DNA of 64,000 bases from Hygrocybe punicea (GCA_963556145.1 OY744465.1:4650001-4714000); one strand, 5' to 3'; counted from the stretch's first letter, positions 27,996 to 37,670 are shown. Numbers and translations are program-made. Notes: generated by a model from the letters alone, not told the origin.

Positions 27996-28869
27996 TAGTG
28001 ATGGTACAGTTCGGTTCTGAACCTGGGTTCAAACCTGAACCTACATGAACCGAACCTAAGTTCAGTTCAAGGTTCAGGGTAATGCCTGAACCGAACCTTA
28101 GGTTCAGTTCAAGGTTCAGTCAAGGATGGAATCTTGTGAACCTGGTTTGAACTGGTTTGAACCTGAACCCAATCTTTCACATATTAGTCTAATTTCTGCT
28201 GAGTAGAGACTTAGTTTTGGTCCAACTATTTACTGACTTGAAATTTCAGCACCATTAATAACAGAATCTAGATTAGTTAGGGTTTATATGGTTGCAATTA
28301 GTGCTTCTGTAACACGAATATTTGCAAACTTAAATATATTTTAAAATGTAAAGTTGAAATTCAGCCTAGGATGCCATGTTGTGTGATTCAGTTAAACTGA
28401 TAGCAAGGTCTTTCCTTCCTGTTAAAATACTGCAAAACATTTGCAATGACCATCTGGACAGTTGTCCAGGATATTTCATGCTTACTGTGCTTCAGACACA
28501 TCTAACACAAGATTCTATTGATTCATTCACAGTGAACATGGACACAGTACATGTAATTGAAGAGTCAAACCATTAGCACAACAACAATGTAGAGTGGTAG
28601 GAAATAAAGGAAAAATTTGGATTGAGAAAATTGATTAGCTAGTATACTTGTATTTTCACAGGTTCAGTTCAGGTTCAGCCTGGCCTGAACCTGAACTGAA
28701 CCTATCTGAACCTGAACCAAAGGTTCAGTTCAAGGTTCAGCATATGAGCTGAACCGAACCTCAGGTTCAGTTCAAGGTTCAGCATATGAGCTGAACCGAA
28801 CCTCAGGTTCAGTTCAAGGTTCAGATTTTTTTGGCCTGAACCGAACCGAACCGAACCTGACCATCACTA
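27996..28869 (+). mobile_element. hAT-like non-autonomous element, copy 1 (874 bp)
   Basis: The ends are TAGTGATGG and CCATCACTA, flanked by a perfect 8-bp target duplication TTTATGTA (27988-27995 and 28870-28877). An 8-bp duplication and TAGTG termini fit the hAT superfamily. Both subterminal zones are dense in AGGTTCAGTTCAAGGTTCAG-type repeats in both orientations. The centre is A/T-rich with a 66-codon open frame that is not a transposase. A near-identical copy lies inverted at 41588-42419. This copy has one extra unit of about 42 bp (containing GCATATGAGCTGAACC) near its right end. Confidence 0.9.
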
Positions 28870-29688
28870 TTTATGTAGCATCCTAAACCGTACGACAAAT
28901 CCTAGACACAAATACATTTTATCATGTACGACGAGGTCGCAGCCCTTCTCATTGCTGAAGAGGATGACGAGGAGAGTGACCGTCACAACCATCGCCACCA
29001 CCTTCTCGCCTGCCTTGCCCTTGTTGGGCATGGAATTCTTGAATCGTGTCGCATCAGAACCCACCGCCGTCGCATCTCTCAACACTATCTATGTCGACCA
29101 GATCTCCTACCCAATCCTCGTGAGAGCACTCCATGGCAACAGCTATACACTCGGGGCAGTGACAACGCCTTTATCACAGTCATGGCATCAGCAAAACAGT
29201 CGTTTTGGTATAGAGTGATATAGATACCTGTCAAAACCATAGTAATCCATAGACGCTTATAGAAAACCCCGATTTGTATAGTGTTGTATAGATCTGGATA
29301 GAATGCCTGTCACTCTATGTAGCAGAGGATAGACAACCTCTCCTTCTACACAGGTACTGTCCTGCCCAGTCCTACACACAGTTGCTAGATACTTCATATA
29401 TACTATAATATAGCCTCAAAATGTTAATAACTGTCAACTTTGTGAAATTCTTCTAAGTCCAACATTTGTCCCTGTTTGGTATGGTTCATTCCCTGCCATC
29501 ATCTCCCTAGCCAGCCAGCAGCGCGAGAGGCCAGACACATGGCAACGGCGAGGACAACGAGCAAGATGGAGTGAACAATAGGACCAGGATTCTAGCTGAG
29601 GTATGTTATTTTTTATCATTTACTATTTTATTTTACAAGAACTCACCCTGATAAAGATATCACAAAAGGAGGGTGTTGCTGCGCTACC

Positions 29689-30330
29689 CCAGCTCAACCT
29701 CATTCACAAAAGACCTCAAAGCCCTCCTCCGAGCCCCTCCCATGTCCAGGTGCAGAACGTTCGAGTCCAAACTCGAACTTTCCACCAAAATAGGTAATTT
29801 CTTTTCTTTTGTTAATTTGACACACTTGCTTTCGCTGTCCCAGCCCAACCACATCCCCGAACGACTCCATGGCCCTCCTCTGAGCTTCTCCCACCTCCTG
29901 TTCGAGCCTAAATTCAAATGTTTGCCCCAAACAAGTAATTTTTTTTCTTTTGTTAATTTATCTATCTAACTCCCTCCCTCCACTCCCCTGGCCCAACTAC
30001 ATCCCCAAATGACCCCATGGCCCCCCTCTTGCCCTGCCATGGTGCAACGTTCGAACTTGAACTTGAACTCGGACATTGCACCAAAAAAGGTAATCGTCTT
30101 TTATTCTTCCTTTGGTCCCTCCAACCCACCTCCCTTTACTGCCCTGGCCCAGCCACATCCCCAAACACTCCACGGCCCCCTTCCGAGCCCCTCCTGCCTG
30201 GCATGGCAGAATGTTTGAGCCCAAACTCGAATGTTCCGCCAAAAGAGGTAATGTCTTTTTTTGCTACTTTTGCCCCACCACCCTCAAGCAACCCTAAGGC
30301 CCTCCTCAGAAACTCTCCCACCTCCTGAAT
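29689..30330 (+). repeat. Degenerate tandem repeat, about 150-bp unit, 4+ copies
   Basis: Units begin near 29689, 29841, 29990 and 30144, with a partial one from about 30291. Each carries a CCCARCCACATCCCC-like start, a CTCCGAGCCCCTCC-like middle, a stretch reading like TTCGAACTTGAACTC, and then a CCAAAAnAGGTAAT junction followed by a T-rich tract. The G/GTAAT junction repeated at each unit resembles a 5' splice site. Copies differ by many substitutions and small indels. Confidence 0.75.
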
Positions 30331-30332
30331 GG

Positions 30333-30848
30333 GAGTGTACTGTGTGCCGCAGAATGCCGGTTGCGCCCATTTGCTTGCGGCGTAGGTGACTGTCAGCAAT
30401 GGTACAAGAATATGAACGGATTGCGGTACTATTATCAGCATTTGGGCAAACATGGCACTCACGGGCCCTGCTTGCTAGCGGATTGCATGACTGTCTGAGT
30501 GGGGGAAAGAGTGGTGTCCCGGTTGGGGGGAGCATGCAGAGTTCCCGGCATGTGAGCAGGCAGGGAAGTCACGATCACATCGGGATATCGACACCTGTGC
30601 TGCAACAGCAACCCCAGCTCCAACCTCAGCCCCAGCCCCAGCCACCCCAATATAGCCAGCAGCCGCAGCAGACCTATGCGTATACGGCCCAACAGCAAGT
30701 GCAACTAGCTTACCAGCAACAGTATGCGCAACACCAACGGGCACAGTATCAGCAGCAGCAGGCGCAGGCACACACTCATGCACACGCTCAAATTTCGAAT
30801 ATGGGGATGTACATGTCGGGGATGGAGTTCAACATGGCTGATGGTTGA
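30333..30848 (+). pseudogene. Captured fragment of a C2H2 zinc-finger factor (Sfp1-like) with Gln-rich tail
   Basis: One frame reads RPFACGVGDCQQWYKNMNGL then RYYYQHLGKHGTHG (about 30360-30450), the shape of Sfp1-type fungal C2H2 fingers. The first zinc-ligand His position is Tyr here. The reading then shifts frame into ALLASGLHDCLSGG and a Gln/Pro/His-rich tail (to 30848) that ends IHMADG-like at a stop. The frameshift plus the lost ligand argue for a decayed, captured copy. The intact source gene should lie elsewhere in the genome. Confidence 0.6.
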
Positions 30849-31119
30849 AATGATCTGACGGGAGGAAGGGATCATGATTTCTGGTACTTCGGACAACCAC
30901 ATTCACCTCACATTCATTGCGGTCCTCGTTTGTTTCGTCTGCGGCCGTGTGGTCGCTGGTCTCAAAAGTATAAAGTATACATACACTAACATATCTATTT
31001 GTCTATGTCGCCTCAGCTTCCACCTGGGTCTTCTCCATGGTTGGGCCATCGTCGGGATTGACCGACAATCACTCGTGTCTGCCGCCCTCGCCTGCGGTAT
31101 AGATTCTGTCTTGATCTCT

Positions 31120-31530
31120 TGTTGTCTTGCACTTTTGTCTCACTCGACATACACTATCGGCTTGGTTATCCTCCACATTCATACTGATTCTGAAAACAAA
31201 AATCTCTATGTCTAGCACAAGTCAAATCAGACCTCGAGAATCTGCTCGATCACCTCCACATCCTTCTCATTGGCCCAGGCCTTGGACGAGAACAATACAT
31301 GCAACATTATGCGGACCTTGCCCTCTGCCTCGCACCCACGGCCTGTTTGTCATCCTGGACGCCGACACCCTCTTGATATTGGAACAGTTTATCATGCCAT
31401 GGTCCTGTAAGTTCTTTACCATCACGACCACCAAAATTTTGTGTTCACTTCAAAGCAGGTCCTCACACGTTTACAAGCTCGCACAAGGCGCCGTCACGCT
31501 CTCGCGTCGCACCTGACTCAGAGGCAGTCA
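31120..31530 (+). pseudogene. Captured fragment of ATP-dependent NAD(P)H-hydrate dehydratase (NAXD/CARKD)
   Basis: After a possible splice acceptor (tctag, near 31215) the frame reads [20 protein letters not shown] then [20 protein letters not shown], the conserved core of the nicotinamide-nucleotide repair kinase-fold enzyme. Upstream, [12 protein letters not shown] resembles the preceding strand. The match continues only after a frame change ([18 protein letters not shown]), so the copy is frameshifted. Only about a quarter of the enzyme is present. It sits in the same insertion as the zinc-finger fragment. Confidence 0.7.
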
Positions 31531-32406
31531 AATTCACTGACTCACGAAATCCCACTCATGCTGAACCAGAGCCGGGGTTAGCATATGTGGATCTTCATTT
31601 GTAGTAGTAGATCAATACAATTATTTTTTCTTTTCTTTCATATGACAACGAAAGAATATAAAATATAAAATAAGTGCTCTGGCTACATTCTAGATGTGAC
31701 TATGTAGGACTAAACAGATAATTGACTAGTCTATACAGCTTGGTACAGGTGAGACAGCCAGCTGCATAGACTCGCATAGATTTTGCATGGGACTATACAG
31801 ATTTAGACATATAAAGAAGTAGTCTATGACTCTATGGATGTCTGCACAGCACGTGGCAGACCTGTACCGCTAATGGTTGTTTTGCTGATGGGGACTCGAC
31901 ATCGCATCATTTGATTACATTCTCGGCAGCGGTTTTGCAGCCGCATGGGTCAGCAACCCGATACCCCGGCCTGATATGAACCCCAACAGCACTCCACGCA
32001 TCCACCGCCGTTCCCTGGATCCTGCCGGAGCCTTAGCGCTTGCGCTTCATCACATCACCACCACTGTGCCGGCACATTCCCTATCACTGATCTTCGCGTT
32101 GGTTCCTGCAACCGTTCAATGGTACCTCAAGTTTTCGCTTGCCATCTTATTATCAACGCTCCGCTCTCTACATGAAGCTCACATCACTTGGCCAAAGGGT
32201 AATGACTTCGGCAGCTTAAACGAGCTGATTGTCTGTCGTCACCCCTTGCTTACAGGCGCATTTGGGTCCATGGACGGGCTTAATATAAACCTTCAAGAGT
32301 CAACTGATGAGGAGTTTGCCAACTCTACATACAATGGTTGGCTCCATACTCGTGTCATCACTAATTTTTTTGTGTTTGCACCAAATGGTATGTCTATCTG
32401 TCTATG

Positions 32407-32777
32407 TAGTGTTGCCACAGCTATAACCGATGTTTTTCGAAAAATGGCTATATCATTCCTAATAAAATAGCTAAAATTACAAGGATATTTGAGCATGTAG
32501 AAGACATGAAAAGCCGAGGGGTCCTCTGCCAACATTAGTCGATCGGATCGGCCTTTGGTCACTTATTTGACCTGCTTTTAATCAGCTTTAAATTGTAGCT
32601 GATTCAAAGCTGGTCAAATAAGTGACCAAAGGCCGATCCGATCGACCAATGTTGGCAGAGGACCCCTCGGCTTTTCATGTCTTCTACATGCTCAAATATC
32701 CTTGTAATTCTAGCTATTTTATTAGGAATGATATAGCCATTTTTCGAAAAACATCGGTCATAGCTGTGGCAACACTA
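32407..32777. mobile_element. Palindromic (foldback) MITE in the transposase intron, 371 bp
   Basis: The two arms of about 170 nt are near-perfect reverse complements around a short A/T-rich centre near 32590. The ends are TAGTGTTGCCACAGC and GCTGTGGCAACACTA. The flanks TGTCTATG and TGTCTATC look like an 8-bp duplication with one mismatch, which suggests a hAT-type family. It lies wholly within the intron 32388-32813 of the transposase, so it would not disturb the coding frame. Confidence 0.85.
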
Positions 32778-33767
32778 TGTCTATCTACATTCTACTTGCT
32801 GAACCTGACCCAGGCGAGATCCTCGCATGTAAACTAAACGCGCCTGGCAGTTGGAACGACTCCCGCAATGCCAAAAAAATATATGCGAAGCTTCTACACC
32901 AAACCCCCGAAGGTTATTAGTTCATCGCCGACTCTGCTTTCCCCCGTGGCTGTACTGGAATCGGTGAACGTATTCGGGCGCCTCTAACAGTTCGTACCCG
33001 CCTTCTGAGTGATCAAATCGAGCGCAACAAAGTTCTCGCGTTTGACCAGCAACTCCTTTCCTACCGCCAGACCGCCGAATGGGGCAATCATGTCATTACC
33101 ACTTCGTTTGGGCGTTTGCGCCTCCCCCTTCTCGCCTGGGATCATTCCGGCAGAGCCGAGCTTTTGGAAATTTGTGTGCGGCTGCATAATCTTCGCACTC
33201 GCAAGATCGGCCTCAACGAAATACAATCAGTATACATGCTGCTGTGGAAACCAAAAGGGATGGATGCGGTGTGGGATGGGCTCGAGCGCCGAATATTCCC
33301 TTCAGCCGCAAACACACATGTAACTCGCTATGAGGCAGTTGCCTCGTCCTCATAGTTTTTTTTAAATTTCAATATCACCAGAACCTTTTTTTTTGTTGTT
33401 TAAACTTTTAAGTACATGAAATTTTTGAGTGGACGAAACAAAAGTTGAGGAAACAAAGATGGCACAATGTCTATTTAAAAGTCCTAGGGTCACTACTTAA
33501 TGGTGAGGGTATATTTTCGAGGAGGATGAGCTCAGGCTTTCTCTGTCTCCAGGCTGAGCTCGTGTGTGAATCACGTTGTGCCCGGAGTCTCCTGCATGAT
33601 CAGACTCGTCGCTGCCAACCCATATCGTGGTGGCTCCACCGTCCTTGTATGTAATTTCTTGGCAGCGAAGGGTGCGTTTGCGTGGGAACTGTGTCACTTT
33701 GGAATCATGTATGTATGCCATGATCTCAGCCTTGTCAAGTTTATGGGCAGTTTCGTTGCGTTCACGT

Positions 33768-33925
33768 TGTAGTAGTTGTGCCTGGTCAGTCACGTGATCA
33801 GGTTCCCACGGTTTGACCTAGTCAGTAGCCTTCCAGATGTAGTAGTCAGTCCATCCTTCCTATCCAGTCGACCTTTCCCTCGAGTCCTGCGTGAGCCCCC
33901 GGAGTGGTACCTCGGTACCACTCCA
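33768..33925. repeat. Left LTR of the TRIM-like element
   Basis: 158 bp, identical by eye to 35622-35779. Contains a GGAGTGGTACC...GGTACCACTCC palindrome near its right end. Confidence 0.9.
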
Positions 33926-35621
33926 ACGTGGTGATGAGAGTGTTCTTCGACTCCACGCCTCTCTCTTTTTTCTCTCGGGTTCCCACTCCTTACGACTTTC
34001 TCGCGAGACGACCTTTTTTCGGCCTCACCACCCACTGCTGCGCAACCGCGCATTTTCTCTTCACTCACGGCCGTACAACACTCAAATTACCCCCCGGTGC
34101 ACATGTTCAACCCAATAGGGCCCCGCGTCGCCCCCCGTTGACCCAAAAAACACGCCCGCGACCCTTCTCAGCACCCAAGCGGCAGGCCACGTCACTTTTT
34201 TCGACCCCCCGAATTTCCACTTTCTTTAGACCCAGCCATGTCCAGACAACCCCCCGCAACTTCGTTCGACGTTCCGGAGCCCCGCGTTCCCCATCAGGAT
34301 CCCACGTAGCCCGCTACTGCGAGTTTAGGACAACCCAATGAAAATCGCAGCGCCGCCGCACGGACCCCGTTTCTCGTCACCCCCACCCCTACACGGACCC
34401 ATTCGACTCCCCGCACACTCGTCCCACCGGCCAGGACCCCCCGTTTCCCTCCATTGTGCCAAACGAACCCCCACCGTCGTTTTCGGACACCCGAGCCACG
34501 CGCCACGTCACCATCGCGCGGCCCCGTTCTGCCAGCACAACCGGCCCCAGACCAGCTCACCAATCTCGCGGCCCACCCCCCAGAGCACCCTGCGTCTCGC
34601 TAACGCCCCGAACGAGCCCCCACCGCCGTTTTTGGTCACACCACGGATCCGTCGCGCCCCCCCGTTCTTTCGTGTACCCCAGCCCCACACGGACCCATTC
34701 GACCACCCGTGCCCTCGTTCCACCGGCCAGGACACCCCGTTCACCTCCATTGCGCCAAACGAGCCCCCGCCGTTGTTTTCAGACACCCGGGCCACGCGCC
34801 ACGTCACCATCGCGCGGCCCCATTCTGCCAACATACCCAGCCCCGGATCGACTCACGAAGCTCGCGGCCCACCCGTTCACCATCCCGGAGCACCCCACCT
34901 CGATCCAATACCACCGTGCCCACCGTTCCCAGACCCCCACCGCGTTCCGCCACGTCACCATCTCTCGGCCGGATTCTTGCACCATACCCGGCTCCTCGAG
35001 CCCTCGTTCAGCTCCCCGCAACCTCGTTCTCGACCCTGGCGACTTCCCCGACCCGTAGGGACCCAAACGAGTCACCGCCGCGACCACTTAGCACCCCAGC
35101 GCTAGTCCCCTCATATCGAGAATCCCCGATGCCACCGCATGGCCCAATGCACCCGTATGCTTTCCCTTTCCCCCGTTTACACCGTACCTTGTCCCGTCCT
35201 ATCCCCTTTCCCCACCCTCGACATTTATTGGATATTCGACCTATCTACGAACCATCACTGCTCGACAGCACCGTACCTATTTACTTTCGCACGAACCACC
35301 CAGTCTATTTTCGGATCACAAGAACTCACACCCTGGGCTACAAGAACTTATGGTTTTGAACGTTTTTATCCTACCCTGCGATGTGAGTCCCAGAGGCATT
35401 CGAGGATGGAGGAGCAGAGCAGAGTTACAGTTTGGTCATCTACCACCCCCAACGATCTTGGAGGACGATACGGTCCCGCCTCACGTGTAAGGCCCGGGGC
35501 ATCGTGAGGGACTGGGAGTCGTGACTGGAGAGTTTTTTTCTTGGTCAGTTTTGTTTTGCTTTTTGTTTTCTTTTAGTAGCGGTATGGTGATGAGGACGTC
35601 ACCATGAGGAGGAGGGGCACT

Positions 35622-35779
35622 TGTAGTAGTTGTGCCTGGTCAGTCACGTGATCAGGTTCCCACGGTTTGACCTAGTCAGTAGCCTTCCAGATGTAGTAGT
35701 CAGTCCATCCTTCCTATCCAGTCGACCTTTCCCTCGAGTCCTGCGTGAGCCCCCGGAGTGGTACCTCGGTACCACTCCA
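35622..35779. repeat. Right LTR of the TRIM-like element
   Basis: 158 bp, identical by eye to 33768-33925 and preceded by a polypurine tract. Confidence 0.9.
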
Positions 35780-37096
35780 ACGTTCGAGATCAGAGATGCG
35801 AGTGCGGAGGACTTCAATGGTGGACTGTGCATCGCGAACCTGGCTAGTAAGGCCGAGTATTTGTGTGGTTTGCATGGAATGGGTACTCCTCTCCTCCGTG
35901 ATACTTGCTTGGACTTGAGGATTGAATGCCGTTGAAATGGTGCGGAGAAATTCGTTCCCAGCATTTCTTCCGGGGCGTGAAAGCATGGCAGTCTGCGAAC
36001 GGTGTGACACCGTGAACCCAGGCTCCTGCTTCACGCCAGGCTCTTGCTTGACGATGACCTTTTTGTTAGTCAAAATCTTACCATATGTCGATCCATTGTC
36101 GTCACTACTGTCATCGAACCTTCGTCATCATCGTCAGGGCTTTGTGTGCAGAATTTGTTGTCCATGAGATCGTAGATTGCGTGCGCGCGATCTACATATG
36201 CGGGGCAGTCAGCACGTCCAGTCGGCTTCAGCCTGTGAACAATCTCCTTGAATTTGCGCTCAAGGGAGTCTGCATTATGCTCCGGCTGGTTATTCGATCG
36301 TGCCCATTCTGCGTACTGCACGGCAATAGCGTTCCAAGTCATCGCCCCAGTTGGTAATTCTTCCTCCAAGATATCCATCAATGCTTCAATATCCTCGTTC
36401 GAGTAGTTGGAGGAACCATGACTACGACCGCCATGACCGCCACGGGCTTTCTTCGCAGGGGGGGAGGCTGCGAGGTTTGCCACAGCAGCCTGCCGCTTGA
36501 GGCCACGGGTCTTAATCGGTGCATCAGGGACTTGCTTCGCTTTGCCTTTCCCACCAGCAACGACACGCCGAGCACCTGCGACTTTGGCGACAGGTTGCGT
36601 GCTTTTCCTTCAAAGAGAGACCAGGACATTTTCACCAATAGTGGCATCCGAAAGGGGGGTGGACGAAGTGTCAGGTAATGCAGAAACAGGAGGCGCGGGG
36701 ACAGGAGGTGTGGGGACAGGAGGCCCAGGGAGAATCTGCTGTGGGCGTGGGTAATAAGGGGGGTCGGCATGAAGAATCGGCAGCTGTGGATCGCGATCAG
36801 CGTCATCATACCTGACACATAAATACCACTTATGAAGTGGTACTCTCATTCCTTTAACCCAGTGCTCGAACAGCACACATCACGGGGAGGGGGTAAGTTG
36901 AACTGGAGGTAGAAATATTAGCTACGTGCAAATGAGTAAGATTATGTAGCGAAGACTTACAGTGGGCAGTAACCTGGGGGACATAGGAGCCCAGGCCGAA
37001 TTGGACCCAACCCAGTGGAAAGTGTTGCCAGCACTATCAGTAAAGTACTGGGGAACGCCTTGAGATGGAGAATCCATAGAGTGAGTAGTGTGTATG

Positions 37097-37222
37097 ACAG
37101 TGAGAGTGAGTGGGAGAGTGAGAGTGAGCAAGTGAGAGAGTGAGAGAGTGAGAGTGAGTGAGAGTGAGAGCGAGCGAGAGCAACAGAGTGGTAGGGAGCA
37201 AGAGAAAGAGAGTGCGAGAGCA
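37097..37222. repeat. GA-rich simple repeat (GAGTGAGA type)
   Basis: Imperfect runs of GAGAGTGAGAGTGAGTGA lie just upstream of the DUF6818 start codon, in its presumed promoter or leader. Confidence 0.85.
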
Positions 37223-37641
37223 TGTGTGCTGGCTGGGGGATGTGTATCTTCATCCTTTTTATACATGCTGGGGGCGCTAATAACGGCAGTGTGATATATC
37301 AGAACACTCATATACTTAAGCGGTTACGCGGCGTACCTGTTTGATCAATGTGGCGGGTCGAGGTCGGGAGCTTGAGCAGGATACCTTCGACGATGAGCAG
37401 AAAGCCCTACGTGCAGGTATACCGAATTTGGACATATCTGAGCTTCAAATTGCCTCACGGAGCTTAAAATCAGGTTTAGAACGGTCTTTTGGTCTGGAAG
37501 GGGGGGTGGTACCCCCCTTCCAGAATAAGGTTTGAAACCAGACTTCTGATCACTCAAAGACCCTTGATGCCCCGGCACATTGGCTCGGCACCTCGGCTTA
37601 TAGGTTTATGTTTAAAATTTACGTTTAGAAATATGATTCTG

Positions 37642-37660
37642 TGCTGTGGATTCGCTTCCA
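37642..37660 (-). repeat. Right 19-bp inverted repeat of the PIF-like element
   Basis: Exact reverse complement of 27906-27924. It directly abuts the 39-bp inverted-repeat MITE at 37671. Confidence 0.7.
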
Positions 37661-37670
37661 ATGCGCATCA

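Larger units (their letters stand above)
29186..31890. mobile_element. 2.7-kb Pack-type (gene-capturing) TIR insertion inside the transposase
   Basis: It is bounded by a perfect 12-bp terminal inverted repeat, CATCAGCAAAAC (29186-29197) and GTTTTGCTGATG (31879-31890). Deleting it restores the transposase reading ITVMGLDIASF, which implies a target duplication of only GG. Subterminal zones on both sides are rich in TATAG/CTATA motifs (29200-29330 and 31700-31850). Inside are a degenerate 150-bp tandem repeat, a zinc-finger gene relic and an NAD(P)H-hydrate dehydratase relic, and no transposase. The superfamily is not certain from these ends. Confidence 0.75.
28924..33355 (+). pseudogene. PIF/Harbinger-type DDE transposase (HARBI1-like), interrupted
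   Basis: The spliced reading is ATG 28924 to 29185, a 2.7-kb insertion (29186-31890), 31891 to 32387, an intron 32388-32813 that itself holds a MITE, and 32814 to 33355. Before the insertion it reads YTRGSDNAFITVM; after it, LDIASFDYILGSGFAAAW, so the codon phase resumes. DDE_Tnp_4 residues: first Asp in FGSMDGLNINLQES, second Asp in FIADSAFPRGCTGIG, Glu in LLSYRQTAEWG; late helix LLEICVRLHNLRTRKIGLNE. One in-frame TAG at 32918-32920 sits just before FIADSAF. Apart from the insertion and this stop the frame is well kept, so inactivation looks recent. The protein would cut and paste DNA between its inverted repeats. Confidence 0.82.
33768..35779. mobile_element. TRIM/LARD-like non-autonomous LTR retrotransposon, 2.0 kb
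   Basis: Two identical 158-bp direct repeats (33768-33925 and 35622-35779) start TGTAGTAG and end ACTCCA. The flanking duplication is ACGT, or ACGTT if the first T belongs to the target (33764-33768 and 35780-35784). A TGG-starting primer-site candidate follows the left LTR (about 33929), and a purine tract GAGGAGGAGGGG precedes the right one. The interior is C-rich, has no reverse transcriptase or integrase, and includes an approximate 0.3-kb tandem duplication (from about 34395 and 34691). Confidence 0.88.
33497..37077 (-). pseudogene. Myb/SANT-like DUF6818 DNA-binding protein, split by an LTR element
   Basis: The start is ATG 37077 (MDSPSQGVPQYFTDSAGNTF then HWVGSNSAWAPMSP). A Pro-rich linker follows, then a basic stretch (KKARGGHGGRSHG) and the Myb/SANT-like domain: NYSNEDIEALMDILEEELPT, GAMTWNAIAVQYAEWARSNN, then ERKFKEIVHRLKPTGRADCP and RAHAIYDLMDNK (about 36420-36140). 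The C-terminal half contains KQEPGVKQEPGF and a coiled coil ending RTRISDLE. There the reading is broken by a 2-kb LTR element and resumes as RERNETAHKLDKAEIMAYI to a stop at 33497. A possible exon/frame problem near 36610 was not resolved. In PIF/Harbinger elements such a protein binds the element ends and helps the transposase. Confidence 0.72.
27891..37670. mobile_element. Candidate two-gene PIF/Harbinger-like element, heavily nested
   Basis: Two genes lie convergently: a PIF/Harbinger-type DDE transposase relic (+, from 28924) and a Myb/SANT-like DUF6818 protein relic (-, from 37077). PIF/Harbinger elements are known to carry exactly such a pair. A 19-bp inverted repeat (TGGAAGCGAATCCACAGCA at 27906-27924, reverse complement at 37642-37660) brackets both, and GCGCAT lies just outside each copy. 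Read together these suggest the element's ends. The exact termini and a 3-bp target duplication could not be fixed. At least three or four other elements are inserted inside. The two genes are seen; their membership in one element is inferred. Confidence 0.55.

Noticed and set aside
28376..28576. 66-codon open frame, identical in both hAT-like copies
   Set aside because: It matches no transposase and is shared simply because the two elements are nearly identical; no sign of coding selection can be read from two copies.
28952..29218. Second open frame overlapping the transposase N-terminus
   Set aside because: The other frame carries the conserved YTRGSDNAFITVM and continues beyond the insertion; this one does not.
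34338..35105. 255-codon Pro/His-rich open frame in the TRIM-like element
   Set aside because: C-rich sequence lacks stop codons in several frames at once; there is no gag or pol motif.
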